DNA from: Taurinivorans muris
Lineage (GTDB): Bacteria; Desulfobacterota; Desulfovibrionia; Desulfovibrionales; Desulfovibrionaceae
DNA length: 64,000 bases
Direction of reading: 5' to 3'
NCBI RefSeq assembly: GCF_025232395.1
Contig: NZ_CP065938.1
Coordinates: 1,612,001-1,676,000 of the forward strand
Shown: positions 19,853 through 29,310 of the stretch, piece by piece
How positions within the stretch are numbered: the first letter of the stretch is position 1
Layout of the letters: each line of letters begins with the position of its first letter
Made by a program: the position numbers and the translations under genes
The notes under the pieces: model-generated
Told to the model about the DNA's origin: nothing
Seen by the model: only the letters and a program-made list of their open reading frames with translations
The model's database searches: none

Positions 19853-22068
19853 TGCCGGACTTATCTCTTTTAAATTCAGCGCAGTATCAGGCCGTGACGG
19901 CGGGGAACAATCCTTTGCTCGTCATTGCGGGGGCGGGCAGCGGAAAAACCCGCACCATAGTATACAGGCTCGCCTATTTGGCGGAACGGGGCGTTGACCC
20001 CTATTCCATTCTGCTTTTGACGTTTACCAAAAAAGCCGCCCAGGAAATGCTGCACAGGGCGGCTTCCCTGCTCGGCTCCGATTTAATGGGCGTGCAGGGC
20101 GGAACATTCCACGCTTTTTCCTATGCGCTTTTGCGGCAGTTTCCCCCTTCCTGGGCGAAATCGAATTTGAGTATTCTGGACGGCGCCGACTGCACGGCAA
20201 TTATCGGGCACTGCAAGGATGAAAAAAAGATAGGCAAGGGGGACAGGTCTTTTCCGAAAAATGCGACCGTTCACGGGCTTATCAGCAAGGCACGCAACAA
20301 AGAGCTGCCTCTTGAGGAAATTTTGCGCCGTGAAAGCCAGCACCTGCTCCCGCATGCGGAAGCCCTCTGCGAGCTTGAAACGCTGTATCACGCTTACAGG
20401 CGTGAGCATAACGTGCTTGATTATGATGATTTGCTTTTTGAACTGGAAGCAGGCTTAAAAGAGAACCCTGCGCTTTTGAAACGCATGCATGAACGCTTCC
20501 GCCATGTCATGGTGGATGAATATCAGGATACCAACATGGTGCAGGCTCGGCTCGTGCGTCTTTTGACCGGCGGGGATACGGCTGTCATGGCTGTCGGCGA
20601 CGACGCCCAGTCGATTTACGCGTTCCGCGGGGCGAACGTGCAAAATATTTTGGAATTTCCGAAGCTTTTCCCCTGCTGTGAAATTGTGCGTCTGGAAGAA
20701 AATTACCGCTCCGTTCAGCCTATTTTGGATATTGCCAACGCTGTTTTGGAAAACGCGCCCGTCGGGTATCAAAAGCATTTGTTTTCTAAGCGCGGCTGTG
20801 AGGAAAACACGGTAAGCGTGCAGGTTGTGCGTCCTTTCAGCGACATAACGCAGGCGCGTATTGCAGCCCGCATGATAGACGGGCTTCTGCATACGGAGCA
20901 GGGGGCGGATATCGCCGTGCTTTTTCGGGCGGGGTATCAGTCTTATCATTTGGAAATCGAGCTGAACAAGCTCGGCATCGGTTTTAAGAAATACGGCGGG
21001 GTGAAATATACGGAAGCTTCCCATATCAAAGACGTGCTCTCTTATCTGCGTTTGCTCCTGAACCCCATGGATTTGCCGGCTTTTGAACGTATGGCGGGCT
21101 TGTGTAAGGGAATAGGCGCCAAAACAGCCCGCAAGCTTTTTGGTCTCGCCATGCAGGAGGATAAGGAAGCTTTGCGGAAAGCCTGTAAGAAATATCCTGA
21201 TTTTTGGGCGGATTTGCAGCTTCTTATGGAAATGCGGAAAAACAGCGTTTCCCCCGAAAAGATGCTGCGTGCCGTGATCGATCAGTATCAGCCGCGTATG
21301 GAACTTCTTTATCCGGACGATTGGCCGCGCCGTCAGCAAGGTTTGGAAGAGCTTGCCGGCATTGCCTCAAGTTATGCGGACTTGGCGGTTTTCATGGCTG
21401 ACTTGTCTTTGGAAAATCCGGACGAGGCGGAAGACGGGGACGACAGCAGGCAAAAAGTGGTCTTATCGACAGTCCATTCCGCCAAGGGCTTGGAATGGAA
21501 GCATGTTTTCATTCTCGATTTGGTGGAAGACAGGTTTCCCTCCCGCCATGCGATGGTCAGTGCGGAAGATTATGAGGAAGAACGGCGGCTTTTGTATGTT
21601 GCCTGCACACGGGCGAAGGACAGTCTGCGTTTGTTTGTTCCGCAAAATATTTTGCAGCGCGGGCAGGGTTTTGAGGAAAGGGCGGTGCCGAGCCCCTTTA
21701 TTAAAGAAATCCCCCCCCGTTTATACGAAGAAGTGATTGAGCAATACGGCGGGGTGTTGGTTAAGCAGGGGCTGCAAAAAAGCCCTTTGCAAACCATGAA
21801 GCCTGACATCAATATTTTCGACAGTTTTAAAAACGCCATGGCTGAAAGCGGAGAGGAAACGGCGGGCGGACAGCGGGAAACGGATTCTGTTTTCTGCGCT
21901 GCGAAACCGAAAAGCGCAAACCCGGCGGTAAAACTCGGCTATTGCAGGCATAAGGTTTTTGGACGCGGCAAAATCATTGAAGAAGTCGATTCCGAAAAAG
22001 TGCGGGTGAATTTTACGGGTATCGGGCTGAAAGTGATTATGAAAGCCTATCTGACTTTTGAAGACTGA
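19852..22068 (+). CDS. UvrD/PcrA/Rep-family superfamily 1 DNA helicase
   Basis: This 3'-5' helicase acts in repair and removal of obstacles ahead of replication forks. At 738 residues it has the Q motif (NSAQYQAVTA), Walker A AGAGSGKTRT, motif Ia LTFTKKAAQEM, motif II DEYQDTN, motif III GDDAQSIYAFRGA, motif IV-VI elements including STVHSAKGLEW and VACTRAKDSLRLF. The end (CRHKVFGRGKIIEEVDSEKV) resembles the small tudor-like domain of PcrA that contacts RNA polymerase. Start and the engB stop overlap by one base. The family split between UvrD, PcrA and Rep cannot be settled by eye. Confidence 0.9.
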   Translation: MPDLSLLNSAQYQAVTAGNNPLLVIAGAGSGKTRTIVYRLAYLAERGVDPYSILLLTFTKKAAQEMLHRAASLLGSDLMGVQGGTFHAFSYALLRQFPPSWAKSNLSILDGADCTAIIGHCKDEKKIGKGDRSFPKNATVHGLISKARNKELPLEEILRRESQHLLPHAEALCELETLYHAYRREHNVLDYDDLLFELEAGLKENPALLKRMHERFRHVMVDEYQDTNMVQARLVRLLTGGDTAVMAVGDDAQSIYAFRGANVQNILEFPKLFPCCEIVRLEENYRSVQPILDIANAVLENAPVGYQKHLFSKRGCEENTVSVQVVRPFSDITQARIAARMIDGLLHTEQGADIAVLFRAGYQSYHLEIELNKLGIGFKKYGGVKYTEASHIKDVLSYLRLLLNPMDLPAFERMAGLCKGIGAKTARKLFGLAMQEDKEALRKACKKYPDFWADLQLLMEMRKNSVSPEKMLRAVIDQYQPRMELLYPDDWPRRQQGLEELAGIASSYADLAVFMADLSLENPDEAEDGDDSRQKVVLSTVHSAKGLEWKHVFILDLVEDRFPSRHAMVSAEDYEEERRLLYVACTRAKDSLRLFVPQNILQRGQGFEERAVPSPFIKEIPPRLYEEVIEQYGGVLVKQGLQKSPLQTMKPDINIFDSFKNAMAESGEETAGGQRETDSVFCAAKPKSANPAVKLGYCRHKVFGRGKIIEEVDSEKVRVNFTGIGLKVIMKAYLTFED

Positions 22069-22084
22069 AACCGAGGCGGGATGT

Positions 22085-23260
22085 ATGAGCGAAAAACGAA
22101 GCGGCGAAGACGGCATATTGGATTTAATTGCAAAATATTTTCCCAACCGGCACCCCCACATGCTCTTGGGGCGCGGCGACGACTGCGCCTTAATGACAGT
22201 GCCGCAGGCTGCCGCGCTCGGCAATTCGGCGCTTTTTGCCGTAACGTCCGATATTTTTGCGGAAAACGCCCATTTCCGCACATCGTATTTTACGGCTTCG
22301 GACATCGGGCATAAGGCGTTAGCCGTGAATATCAGCGATTTAGCCTCGAACGGTGCCAAGCCCTGCGCCTTTTCTTTCAATTTGACCCTCACCGAAAGGC
22401 AGGATCATGCGTGGCTTGAAGAATGCTTCCAAAGTATGGCGGACCTTGCAAATCGATACGATATGGTGCTGTGCGGAGGAGATTTGACCAAAGTTCCTCT
22501 GACCCGTACCAAGGAGAAAACGCAGGAAGGGCTCGACCCTCTGACGTTAGGCGGATTGAATATCGGCATTACCGCCTGGGGGACGTATGAACATGGTGGC
22601 GTTCCCCTCATGCGTCACCGTGCGTATGCAAAAAACCTTGCTGCGGAAAAAAATGCGGGGCGAAGCGTGCAGGCGGACCGTCCCGTGCAGGCAGGCGCAT
22701 GCATGCGGGAGGGGGATATTCTTTTTCGTATCGGAGAAATCGGGCTTGCGCGGCTCGGACTTTTTTTGCTTGAAGAAACGCAGGACAAAGCGAAATGCGC
22801 GGAGAAATATCCCCATGCCGTCAATGCTCATCTGCGTCCTTCGCCCCTTGTGCGGGAAGGGCTTTTGCTTTCGCGGTTCGCAAAGGAATTTCCTTTGTTC
22901 GTCATGGATATTTCAGACGGGCTCATGCGGGATATTCCGCGTCTGCTTGCGCGCCAGGGGCTTGTTTTCGCAGATGAAAAGGCGTTCGGAGCCGACATTG
23001 TCCTGACGGAAGACACGCTTTCTTCCGAAGTGAGGGAATATTGCGGAAAAAACGGGCTCGACCCTTGTCTTTTCGCCTATAAGGGCGGTGAGGATTACGG
23101 ACTGGCGGGCGTTTGCGCAAAAGAGGGATTTCCCGCTTTGCAGGCGTTTTGCAAAAAACACGCGGTGGAACATTTCCATGCGCTCGGTGCCGTCACAAAC
23201 GGTGCGGTAACGTTCAACCGGCAAATTGCGGAGGAAGCGGGTTTTGACCATTTCCAATGA
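22085..23260 (+). CDS. thiL: Thiamine-monophosphate kinase
   Basis: ThiL phosphorylates thiamine monophosphate to the active diphosphate cofactor. The AIR-synthase-like fold shows LGRGDDCALM, VTSDIFAENAHFR (family: TDxLvEgvHF), a ALAVNISDLASNGAKP motif with its Mg-binding Asp, CGGDLTK, and VMDISDGL plus YKGGEDYGLAGV near the end. At 391 residues it is longer than the common 320-330, mainly through extra segments around positions 150-215. ATG 22085 has GAGG 9 bases upstream. Its 3' end overlaps the start of the next gene. Confidence 0.9.
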   Translation: MSEKRSGEDGILDLIAKYFPNRHPHMLLGRGDDCALMTVPQAAALGNSALFAVTSDIFAENAHFRTSYFTASDIGHKALAVNISDLASNGAKPCAFSFNLTLTERQDHAWLEECFQSMADLANRYDMVLCGGDLTKVPLTRTKEKTQEGLDPLTLGGLNIGITAWGTYEHGGVPLMRHRAYAKNLAAEKNAGRSVQADRPVQAGACMREGDILFRIGEIGLARLGLFLLEETQDKAKCAEKYPHAVNAHLRPSPLVREGLLLSRFAKEFPLFVMDISDGLMRDIPRLLARQGLVFADEKAFGADIVLTEDTLSSEVREYCGKNGLDPCLFAYKGGEDYGLAGVCAKEGFPALQAFCKKHAVEHFHALGAVTNGAVTFNRQIAEEAGFDHFQ

Positions 23261-24734
23261 AAACAATGAAGCCCTTGCCGAAGTGATGAAAGATCTGCGC
23301 CCTTCTTTCTGGCGTCCTTTTTTGATCACTTCCTTACTGCTTTTGCTCGTGGTGGCGTTTATCACCGATTACAATATCCGCCAGTCCGAAGAAGTGCTCG
23401 GCGAACAAATGGCGGACAAGGGCATTCGCGCCATATGGCTTTTTGAAAATGTCCTTATGGATAAAATTCAGTTTAAAAGTACGGAAGTGCGCAATGAGTA
23501 TATCCGCCATCTGGGCACGCAGGACGATTTTTCTTTTCTTGCCGTGACCGATAGCGAGGGGCGCTTTTTGGCGCACAGCGACATGAAAAAAATCGGTTCG
23601 TATCTGACTGTTTTCGATGCCGGGGAAGAAAGCGGTTTTTGGGAACGGGTGGAACATATTTTGCCGAGAACCGATGCGCAGGGCACGGCTTGGGGTTTTG
23701 TGAGCATCGGCAATGAACGGCTTTTTTTGGTTCACAGGATTTACGGCGAAAACTTCCGTCAGGGGAATTTGCGGTATCTGCATCCTGAAATTACGGACTT
23801 TATCAATAAAGATGAAGTCAGGCATGTTTTCGCCGCAATAAATTCCAAAACCCTGCAAAAAGACATCGCCGTGTACAGACGCAAGGCGTTCACCGTCGCT
23901 CTTTGGATTTTGGGGCTTTCTTCCGTTTCCATGTGGATGGTTTCCCTTGTCAATAAATTGGTCAGCAACAGGAAAGCCATACGCATAGCGGAAAAAACCA
24001 TCGCTTCCATGCGGCGTGAAGTGCTTGAGCTTGAAGAAGAAGTCATTAAACGTGAAAAACTCGCCGCCATCGGGAATTTAGCCGCCGGCGTCGCCCATGA
24101 GATACGCAATCCCTTAAGTTCAATCAAGGGTTATGCCACGTATTTTTCAGGATATTTTCCGAAAGAAAGCAATGAATATAAGGCGGCGCAAATCATGGTG
24201 CAGGAAGCGGAACGCCTGAACCGTGTCGTGGGTGAACTGCTGGGAGTTTCCCGTCCTACCGATGTTAAAAAAGCGGAAATTCCCATTGACGGGGTATTGG
24301 ATACGTGTATCGCCATTTTGCAGGCGGACGCGAAACAGCTTGGCATTGAGTTTCGGGTTTTCGGCAGGGGCAAGGTGCTGAATATCGACCCTGACCGTAT
24401 CAAGCAGGCGGTTTTGAATATCTGTTTAAACGCCGTCGAGGCTATCCGCGATGAAAAGAAAACCCTGCGAAAGGAAAAGCGCTATCATATCGATATGACG
24501 GTAACGGAACAGGAAAAAAATTTTTGTCTGACCATAAAGGATAACGGTCCCGGAATTGACGCGGAACTTTTAAGCAGGATTTTCGACCCGTATTTCACGA
24601 CGAAGAATGAGGGGACAGGTCTCGGTTTGAGCAATGTGCGGAAAATTTTGGAGGCGCACGGCGGTTCCATAGAGGCGGAAAGCCAGAAGGGGTTCGGAAC
24701 CGTGTTCAATCTGTATTTGCCGAAGAGAGGATGA
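23244..24734 (+). CDS. Membrane-bound sensor histidine kinase (ZraS/NtrB-like)
   Basis: The product has a membrane segment at about residues 25-41, a periplasmic region of about 170 residues, a second membrane segment at about 215-237, a coiled-coil stretch (REVLELEEEVIKREKL) and the kinase core: AGVAHEIRNPLSSIKG with His near 285, then DNGPGI and GTGLGLSNVRK. The start is set at TTG 23244 because GGAGG lies 9 bases before it; it then overlaps thiL by 17 bases. An ATG at 23286 is an alternative. The partner regulator begins 4 bases after the stop, which makes a classic pair; the ligand is unknown. Confidence 0.88.
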   Translation: MTISNENNEALAEVMKDLRPSFWRPFLITSLLLLLVVAFITDYNIRQSEEVLGEQMADKGIRAIWLFENVLMDKIQFKSTEVRNEYIRHLGTQDDFSFLAVTDSEGRFLAHSDMKKIGSYLTVFDAGEESGFWERVEHILPRTDAQGTAWGFVSIGNERLFLVHRIYGENFRQGNLRYLHPEITDFINKDEVRHVFAAINSKTLQKDIAVYRRKAFTVALWILGLSSVSMWMVSLVNKLVSNRKAIRIAEKTIASMRREVLELEEEVIKREKLAAIGNLAAGVAHEIRNPLSSIKGYATYFSGYFPKESNEYKAAQIMVQEAERLNRVVGELLGVSRPTDVKKAEIPIDGVLDTCIAILQADAKQLGIEFRVFGRGKVLNIDPDRIKQAVLNICLNAVEAIRDEKKTLRKEKRYHIDMTVTEQEKNFCLTIKDNGPGIDAELLSRIFDPYFTTKNEGTGLGLSNVRKILEAHGGSIEAESQKGFGTVFNLYLPKRG

Positions 24735-24738
24735 AAAT

Positions 24739-26091
24739 ATGCAAAAATCAACGCTGCTTATTGTTGATGATGATTACGCGCATAGGAACATGCTGAAACT
24801 TATGCTTGAAAATTGGCATTACCGCACTTTTGAAGTGGAAACCGGGGAAGACGCCGTGGACTTCGTGAAAAAGCAGGCTGTCGATTTGGTGCTGTGCGAC
24901 GTGAGAATGACCAATATGGACGGGTTCGCCACGTTGCTCGCCATTCATGAGTGGAACCCCGCCATTCCGGTTGTTTTGATGACAGCATATTCTTCCGTGG
25001 AAAAAGCGGTCGAAGCAATGAAAATGGGGGCGTATTCCTATGTGACGAAGCCTTTGGATTTTGAAGTGCTTAAGGCCACGCTTTACAATGCGTTGGAACA
25101 TACCCGCCTGAAAGAGGAAAACACGCAGCTGAAGCAAGCCCTCGGCATTGCGCAGACCATGCCTTTGGGAAAAAGCGCGCTTATGCGTTCTTTGCAGGAA
25201 ATGATTGAAACCGTCGCTCCGAGTGAGGCGACGGTGCTTATCACCGGAGAATCCGGCACGGGAAAAGAGCTTGTCGCAAAAGCGATTCAAGCGAACAGTC
25301 TGAGAAAAAACCAAGCCTTTGTAACAATCAACTGCGCCGCCCTTGCGGAAAATTTGTTGGAATCGGAACTTTTCGGGCATGAGAAAGGCGCGTTCACCGG
25401 AGCGGACAAAATGCGCGAAGGGCGTTTTGTGCAGGCGGATAACGGCACGCTTTTTCTCGATGAAATCGGCGAAATGCCGCTCGCCCTGCAAGTCAAGCTT
25501 TTGCGGGTTTTGCAAAACGGCGAAATCCAGCGTGTGGGCAGCGATAAGGTGAAAATCGTCGATGTGCGGATTATTGCCGCCACCAACAGGAATTTGCAAA
25601 AAGAAGTGGAAGCCGGGCGTTTCAGGGAAGATCTGTACTACCGTTTGAATGTCATCGCTCTGGAAGTTCCGGCTTTGCGCGAGCGTAAGGATGATATTCC
25701 TTTACTTGCGCAGAAATTTGTGGAAAACTTTGCGCGTGCGAACAGGAAATCCATAAAAGGGTTCAGCCCTCAGGCCATGGACATGCTTATGCGGTATGAT
25801 TGGCCCGGCAATGTGCGGGAATTGGAAAACGCCATGGAACGGGCTGTCATTCTCACTGTGGGCGAATACGTCACGGAAAGGAGTTTGCCTCTCGCCATTC
25901 AGCAGATGACGGGAAACACGGCAGCCGTGCCAAGCGGCATTCTTGCCAACAAATCCTTGGATGATATCGAAAAAGAAGCCATTTCCGCAACATTGGCGGA
26001 AACGGCGGATAATAAGAGCGAGGCGGCAAGACGTTTGGGAATCACCCGTGCGACCTTGCACAGCAAATTGAAAAAATATAACTTAGAATAG
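24739..26091 (+). CDS. Sigma-54-dependent response regulator (NtrC family)
   Basis: The 450-residue product has a receiver domain (Asp54 in LVLCDVRM), a complete sigma-54 activation domain and a Fis-type HTH (SEAARRLGITRATLHSKL). The activation domain has Walker A GESGTGKEL, the sigma-contact loop GAFTGADKM, Walker B LFLDEIGEM, and WPGNVRELEN. It should activate sigma-54 promoters once phosphorylated by the kinase encoded 4 bases upstream. It contrasts with the regulator at 11741-13117, which lacks the contact loop. folD follows after 8 bases on the same transcript. Confidence 0.94.
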   Translation: MQKSTLLIVDDDYAHRNMLKLMLENWHYRTFEVETGEDAVDFVKKQAVDLVLCDVRMTNMDGFATLLAIHEWNPAIPVVLMTAYSSVEKAVEAMKMGAYSYVTKPLDFEVLKATLYNALEHTRLKEENTQLKQALGIAQTMPLGKSALMRSLQEMIETVAPSEATVLITGESGTGKELVAKAIQANSLRKNQAFVTINCAALAENLLESELFGHEKGAFTGADKMREGRFVQADNGTLFLDEIGEMPLALQVKLLRVLQNGEIQRVGSDKVKIVDVRIIAATNRNLQKEVEAGRFREDLYYRLNVIALEVPALRERKDDIPLLAQKFVENFARANRKSIKGFSPQAMDMLMRYDWPGNVRELENAMERAVILTVGEYVTERSLPLAIQQMTGNTAAVPSGILANKSLDDIEKEAISATLAETADNKSEAARRLGITRATLHSKLKKYNLE

Positions 26092-26099
26092 GGGTCCTT

Positions 26100-26975
26100 A
26101 TGCTTTTGTTGGAAGGAAAAAGTGTTTCAAAGGCGCTGCGCGCGAAAGTGAAGGAAGAAATAGCCGCGCTTAGTTCCGCAGTCAAACGTGTTCCGGGGCT
26201 TGCCGTGATTTTGGTGGGGGAGGACCCTGCGTCCCAAGTGTATGTCCGCAATAAGGAAAAAGCTTGCGAAGAAGTGGGGATCACGTCCTATTCCTACCGT
26301 TTGCCCCATGACATAGGGCAGGAAAACCTGATAAAACTGATCAGGGAACTGAACGCCGATGATAGGGTCGACGGCATTTTGCTGCAGCTTCCCTTGCCTG
26401 AGGGGCTGAATACGCAAGCCTGCCTGCAAGCCATCGATCCCCGCAAGGATGTCGACGGTCTGCACCCTGAAAACCAAGGCAGGCTCGCTTTGGGGCTCAA
26501 GGCTCTTCGTCCGTGCACACCGGCGGGAACGCTTTTTTTGCTTGATTATTATAAATACGATTTGGAGGGCAAGAACTGCGTCGTGCTTGGCAGAAGCCAT
26601 TTGGTGGGACGTCCCCTCGCCATGATGCTGAATGATAAGACCATGAATGCGACAGTGACCATGTGCCATTCAAAAACCAGAAATTTAAAAGAGATTTGCC
26701 GGCAAGCCGATTTTATTTTTTTGGCGATCGGCAGACCCCGTTTTCTCACTCCCGATATGGTCAAGGAAGACGCCGTGATTATCGACATAGGCATCAACCG
26801 CACGGAAGACGGGCTTTGCGGCGACGCGGACTTCAAAGCGTTGGAGGGAAAAGTCGCCGCCATGACGCCGGTTCCGGGAGGAATCGGGCTCATGACCATT
26901 TCCCAGCTTCTTGAGAACACCATGCAGGCATGGAAATACGCAATGGGTTTAATTCGGCTTGAAGATTTGGCATAA
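26100..26975 (+). CDS. folD: Bifunctional methylene-THF dehydrogenase/cyclohydrolase
   Basis: FolD interconverts 5,10-methylene-, methenyl- and 10-formyl-tetrahydrofolate in the cytoplasm. The 291-residue product is of normal length, with PGLAVILVGEDPASQVYVRN followed by the catalytic Lys in NKEKACEEVGI, the QLPLPEGL motif, PRKDVDGLHPENQG, the NADP site VLGRSHLVGRPLAMML and the C-terminal PVPGGIGLMTISQLLENT. It closes the operon that starts at engB. In sulfidogenic Desulfovibrionaceae it may also feed one-carbon units from formate, which is inference. Confidence 0.96.
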   Translation: MLLLEGKSVSKALRAKVKEEIAALSSAVKRVPGLAVILVGEDPASQVYVRNKEKACEEVGITSYSYRLPHDIGQENLIKLIRELNADDRVDGILLQLPLPEGLNTQACLQAIDPRKDVDGLHPENQGRLALGLKALRPCTPAGTLFLLDYYKYDLEGKNCVVLGRSHLVGRPLAMMLNDKTMNATVTMCHSKTRNLKEICRQADFIFLAIGRPRFLTPDMVKEDAVIIDIGINRTEDGLCGDADFKALEGKVAAMTPVPGGIGLMTISQLLENTMQAWKYAMGLIRLEDLA

Positions 26976-27022
26976 GGATATGTTGCCGTAAAAAAGACGG
27001 TATTTAAAAAAGGGCATTTGCT

Positions 27023-27688
27023 ATGGCACGGAAAAAATCTTTGGCGTTTCGCAGGGAACAGGCGCGAAAAATTCAGGAGGGGCTGCAAAAACGGTATCCT
27101 GAGCCGGAAACGCATTTGCACCATGAAAACGCATGGGAGCTTTTGATTGCGACCGTGCTTTCCGCCCAGTGCACGGACGCGCGGGTGAATATGGTGACGC
27201 CGAAACTTTTTGCAAAATGGAAAGACCCGTTCAGTCTTGCGCGGGCAAATATCGCCGATGTGGAAGAGATAATACGGTCTACCGGTTTTTATCACAACAA
27301 GGCGAAAAATATCGTGGCGGCGGCAAAGCTTCTTGCTGAAAAATATCAGGGTGAAGTGCCGCGGACCATGGAAGAGCTGGTCAGGGTTCCCGGCGTGGCG
27401 CGCAAGACCGCCAATGTTGTTTTATATACGGCTTTCGGAATCAATGAGGGGTTGGCTGTCGATACTCATGTGAAACGTATCAGTCACAGGCTCGGGCTTA
27501 CGGCTTCCCAAGACCCCGTGCAGGTGGAAAAAGATTTGATGGAAATTTTTCCGCGGGAGGAATGGGGCAATGTCAATCACCGTCTTGTGTGGTTTGGAAG
27601 GCAAGTTTGCGATGCAAGAAATCCGAAATGTGCGGAATGTGAATTTGATACGCTTTGCCCGAAATACGAACCGAAAAAAACAGGCTGA
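27023..27688 (+). CDS. nth: Endonuclease III
   Basis: This base-excision repair glycosylase/AP lyase removes oxidised pyrimidines. The 221-residue product has the helix-hairpin-helix VPGVARKTANVV including the catalytic Lys, the catalytic Asp in AVDTHVKRISHR, and the iron-sulfur cysteines at the C-terminus in the spacing C-x6-C-x2-C-x5-C (CDARNPKCAECEFDTLC). The N-terminal LSAQCTDARVN segment is typical. It lies 47 bases after folD and may be co-transcribed. Confidence 0.95.
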   Translation: MARKKSLAFRREQARKIQEGLQKRYPEPETHLHHENAWELLIATVLSAQCTDARVNMVTPKLFAKWKDPFSLARANIADVEEIIRSTGFYHNKAKNIVAAAKLLAEKYQGEVPRTMEELVRVPGVARKTANVVLYTAFGINEGLAVDTHVKRISHRLGLTASQDPVQVEKDLMEIFPREEWGNVNHRLVWFGRQVCDARNPKCAECEFDTLCPKYEPKKTG

Positions 27689-28188
27689 ACAGCTTGCTTT
27701 TTGTTTCATTGTCACCGTATGGGTTCTGCGGCTGTCTTCTGAATTTGCTGCCGTAAAAGGTGAAATTGCGTACAGAGAAAGCTGTCTTCAGTATCATAGT
27801 TAATGATATGGAGCGGTTCCGTTTAGCATGCACAAGGTTTTATACGACCTTGATTTAACCCGATTTGAAGATTTGTTTTTATTTTCGGAAAAAACAGTTT
27901 TTTTTATCTCAGGGAATAATTCCGAATGCCTGCAAATACACAGGTTGTTTTTTATCGGTATGCCCCGTCCTTTTCTAAGTATAATCACATAATGAGATAT
28001 GAAATATCTTTTTGACAAAAGCGGTTAGCCGTTCTACGTCAGCAGTACGGCAAAAATGCGTCTTGGAGAGAAAAAAGATACACTGTGCCGAAAATCGGCA
28101 ATATGCTCAATGCTGCGAACTCTCAAAAACAGACAGCGAAAGCTGTTTCGTTTTTTAAAAGAGAGCAAAAAATATGGGAGAGCGATAC
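27689..28188. other. Non-coding stretch of 500 bases, nothing recognised
   Basis: This lies between the convergent nth and leuB genes. No gene, tRNA, repeat array or clear promoter was seen. Small frames exist but lack ribosome sites and family-like sequence. It contains A/T runs and a few short inverted repeats that I could not interpret. Confidence 0.5.
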
Positions 28189-28214
28189 AAAGGGGGAACG
28201 TCCGTTCCCCCTTT
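28189..28214 (-). terminator. Rho-independent terminator after leuB
   Basis: AAAGGGGGAACG (28189-28200) pairs with CGTTCCCCCTTT (28203-28214), giving a very stable 10-12 bp stem 15 bases beyond the leuB stop. The T run is short (TTTG on the minus strand), so it may act in both directions or need the stem alone. Confidence 0.65.
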
Positions 28215-28228
28215 AATAGAGCGTATCT

Positions 28229-29302
28229 TTATAAGCGTTCAATGACTTTATCAGTTATTTCAATGGTATTGCACAGGGTTTTGCCCTCTTCCATGATATC
28301 GCCGGTCCTGAATCCGTCCTGCAATGTTTTGCGGACGGCATTTTCAATGCACAGGGCTTCTTTTTCGAGGTCGAATTCATGAAGAAGCATCATGGATACC
28401 GATAAAATCGTCGCAAGGGGATTGGCTTTGTTTTGTCCTGCGATATCGGGGGCGGAACCGTGGATTGGTTCGTAAAGCCCCGCATATTCGCTGCCGAGGC
28501 TGGCGGAGGCGAGCATGCCGATGGAGCCGGTGATGACGGCGGCTTCGTCGGAAAGGATGTCGCCGAAAAGATTGCTCGTGACAATGACGTCAAACTGGCT
28601 CGGGTCGCGCACAAGCTGCATGGCGGCATTGTCCACATACATGTGGCTGAGGCTGACTTCCGGGTATTCTTTGGAAACCTCGATGACCACTTCGCGCCAT
28701 AAGCGGCTCACGTCAAGCACATTCGCCTTATCGACGGAGCAAACTTTTTTCCTGCGTTTCATGGCTGCTTTGAATGCGATATGGGCTATGCGGCGTATTT
28801 CGTCTTCATCGTAAATCATGGTATTGAAGCCTGTGCGTTTGCCGCCGCGGACTTCAACGCCGGCAGGCTTGCCGAAATAAATGCCTCCGGTCAGCTCACG
28901 GACAACCATGACGTCCAGTCCCTTGTCCACAATGTCTTTGCGCAAAAGGCACGCGCCGGACAGTTCGGGGAAAAGGCGGGCGGGGCGGAGATTCGCAAAC
29001 AGTCCCAAAGCCTTGCGGATTCCGAGCAAGCCTTTTTCAGGACGGATTTCAGGGGCGATGGTGTCCCACTTGGGTCCTCCCACGGCTCCGAGCAAAACGG
29101 CGTCCGCTTTCCTGCACGCTTCAACGGTCGCTTCCGGAAGCGGAGAGCCCGTTTCATCTATGGCGATACCTCCGATAAGCACATGTTCCGTGCTGAATTC
29201 ATGGTTGAATTTCCGTGCCGCCGCGTCAAGGACCCGAAGCGCCTGTCCGACGATTTCAGGTCCGATTCCGTCACCTGCCATTACTGCGATGTGTTTTTTC
29301 AT
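28229..29302 (-). CDS. leuB: 3-isopropylmalate dehydrogenase
   Basis: LeuB oxidises and decarboxylates 3-isopropylmalate in leucine synthesis. The 357-residue product shows [25 protein letters not shown], the [10 protein letters not shown] substrate motif, the catalytic Lys in VDKANVL and the metal Asp in [17 protein letters not shown]. It ends with the expected nicotinamide-dinucleotide region ([15 protein letters not shown]). It follows argD by 8 bases; no other leu gene is in the window. Confidence 0.95.
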   Translation of the reverse strand: MKKHIAVMAGDGIGPEIVGQALRVLDAAARKFNHEFSTEHVLIGGIAIDETGSPLPEATVEACRKADAVLLGAVGGPKWDTIAPEIRPEKGLLGIRKALGLFANLRPARLFPELSGACLLRKDIVDKGLDVMVVRELTGGIYFGKPAGVEVRGGKRTGFNTMIYDEDEIRRIAHIAFKAAMKRRKKVCSVDKANVLDVSRLWREVVIEVSKEYPEVSLSHMYVDNAAMQLVRDPSQFDVIVTSNLFGDILSDEAAVITGSIGMLASASLGSEYAGLYEPIHGSAPDIAGQNKANPLATILSVSMMLLHEFDLEKEALCIENAVRKTLQDGFRTGDIMEEGKTLCNTIEITDKVIERL

Positions 29303-29310
29303 AAATGCCT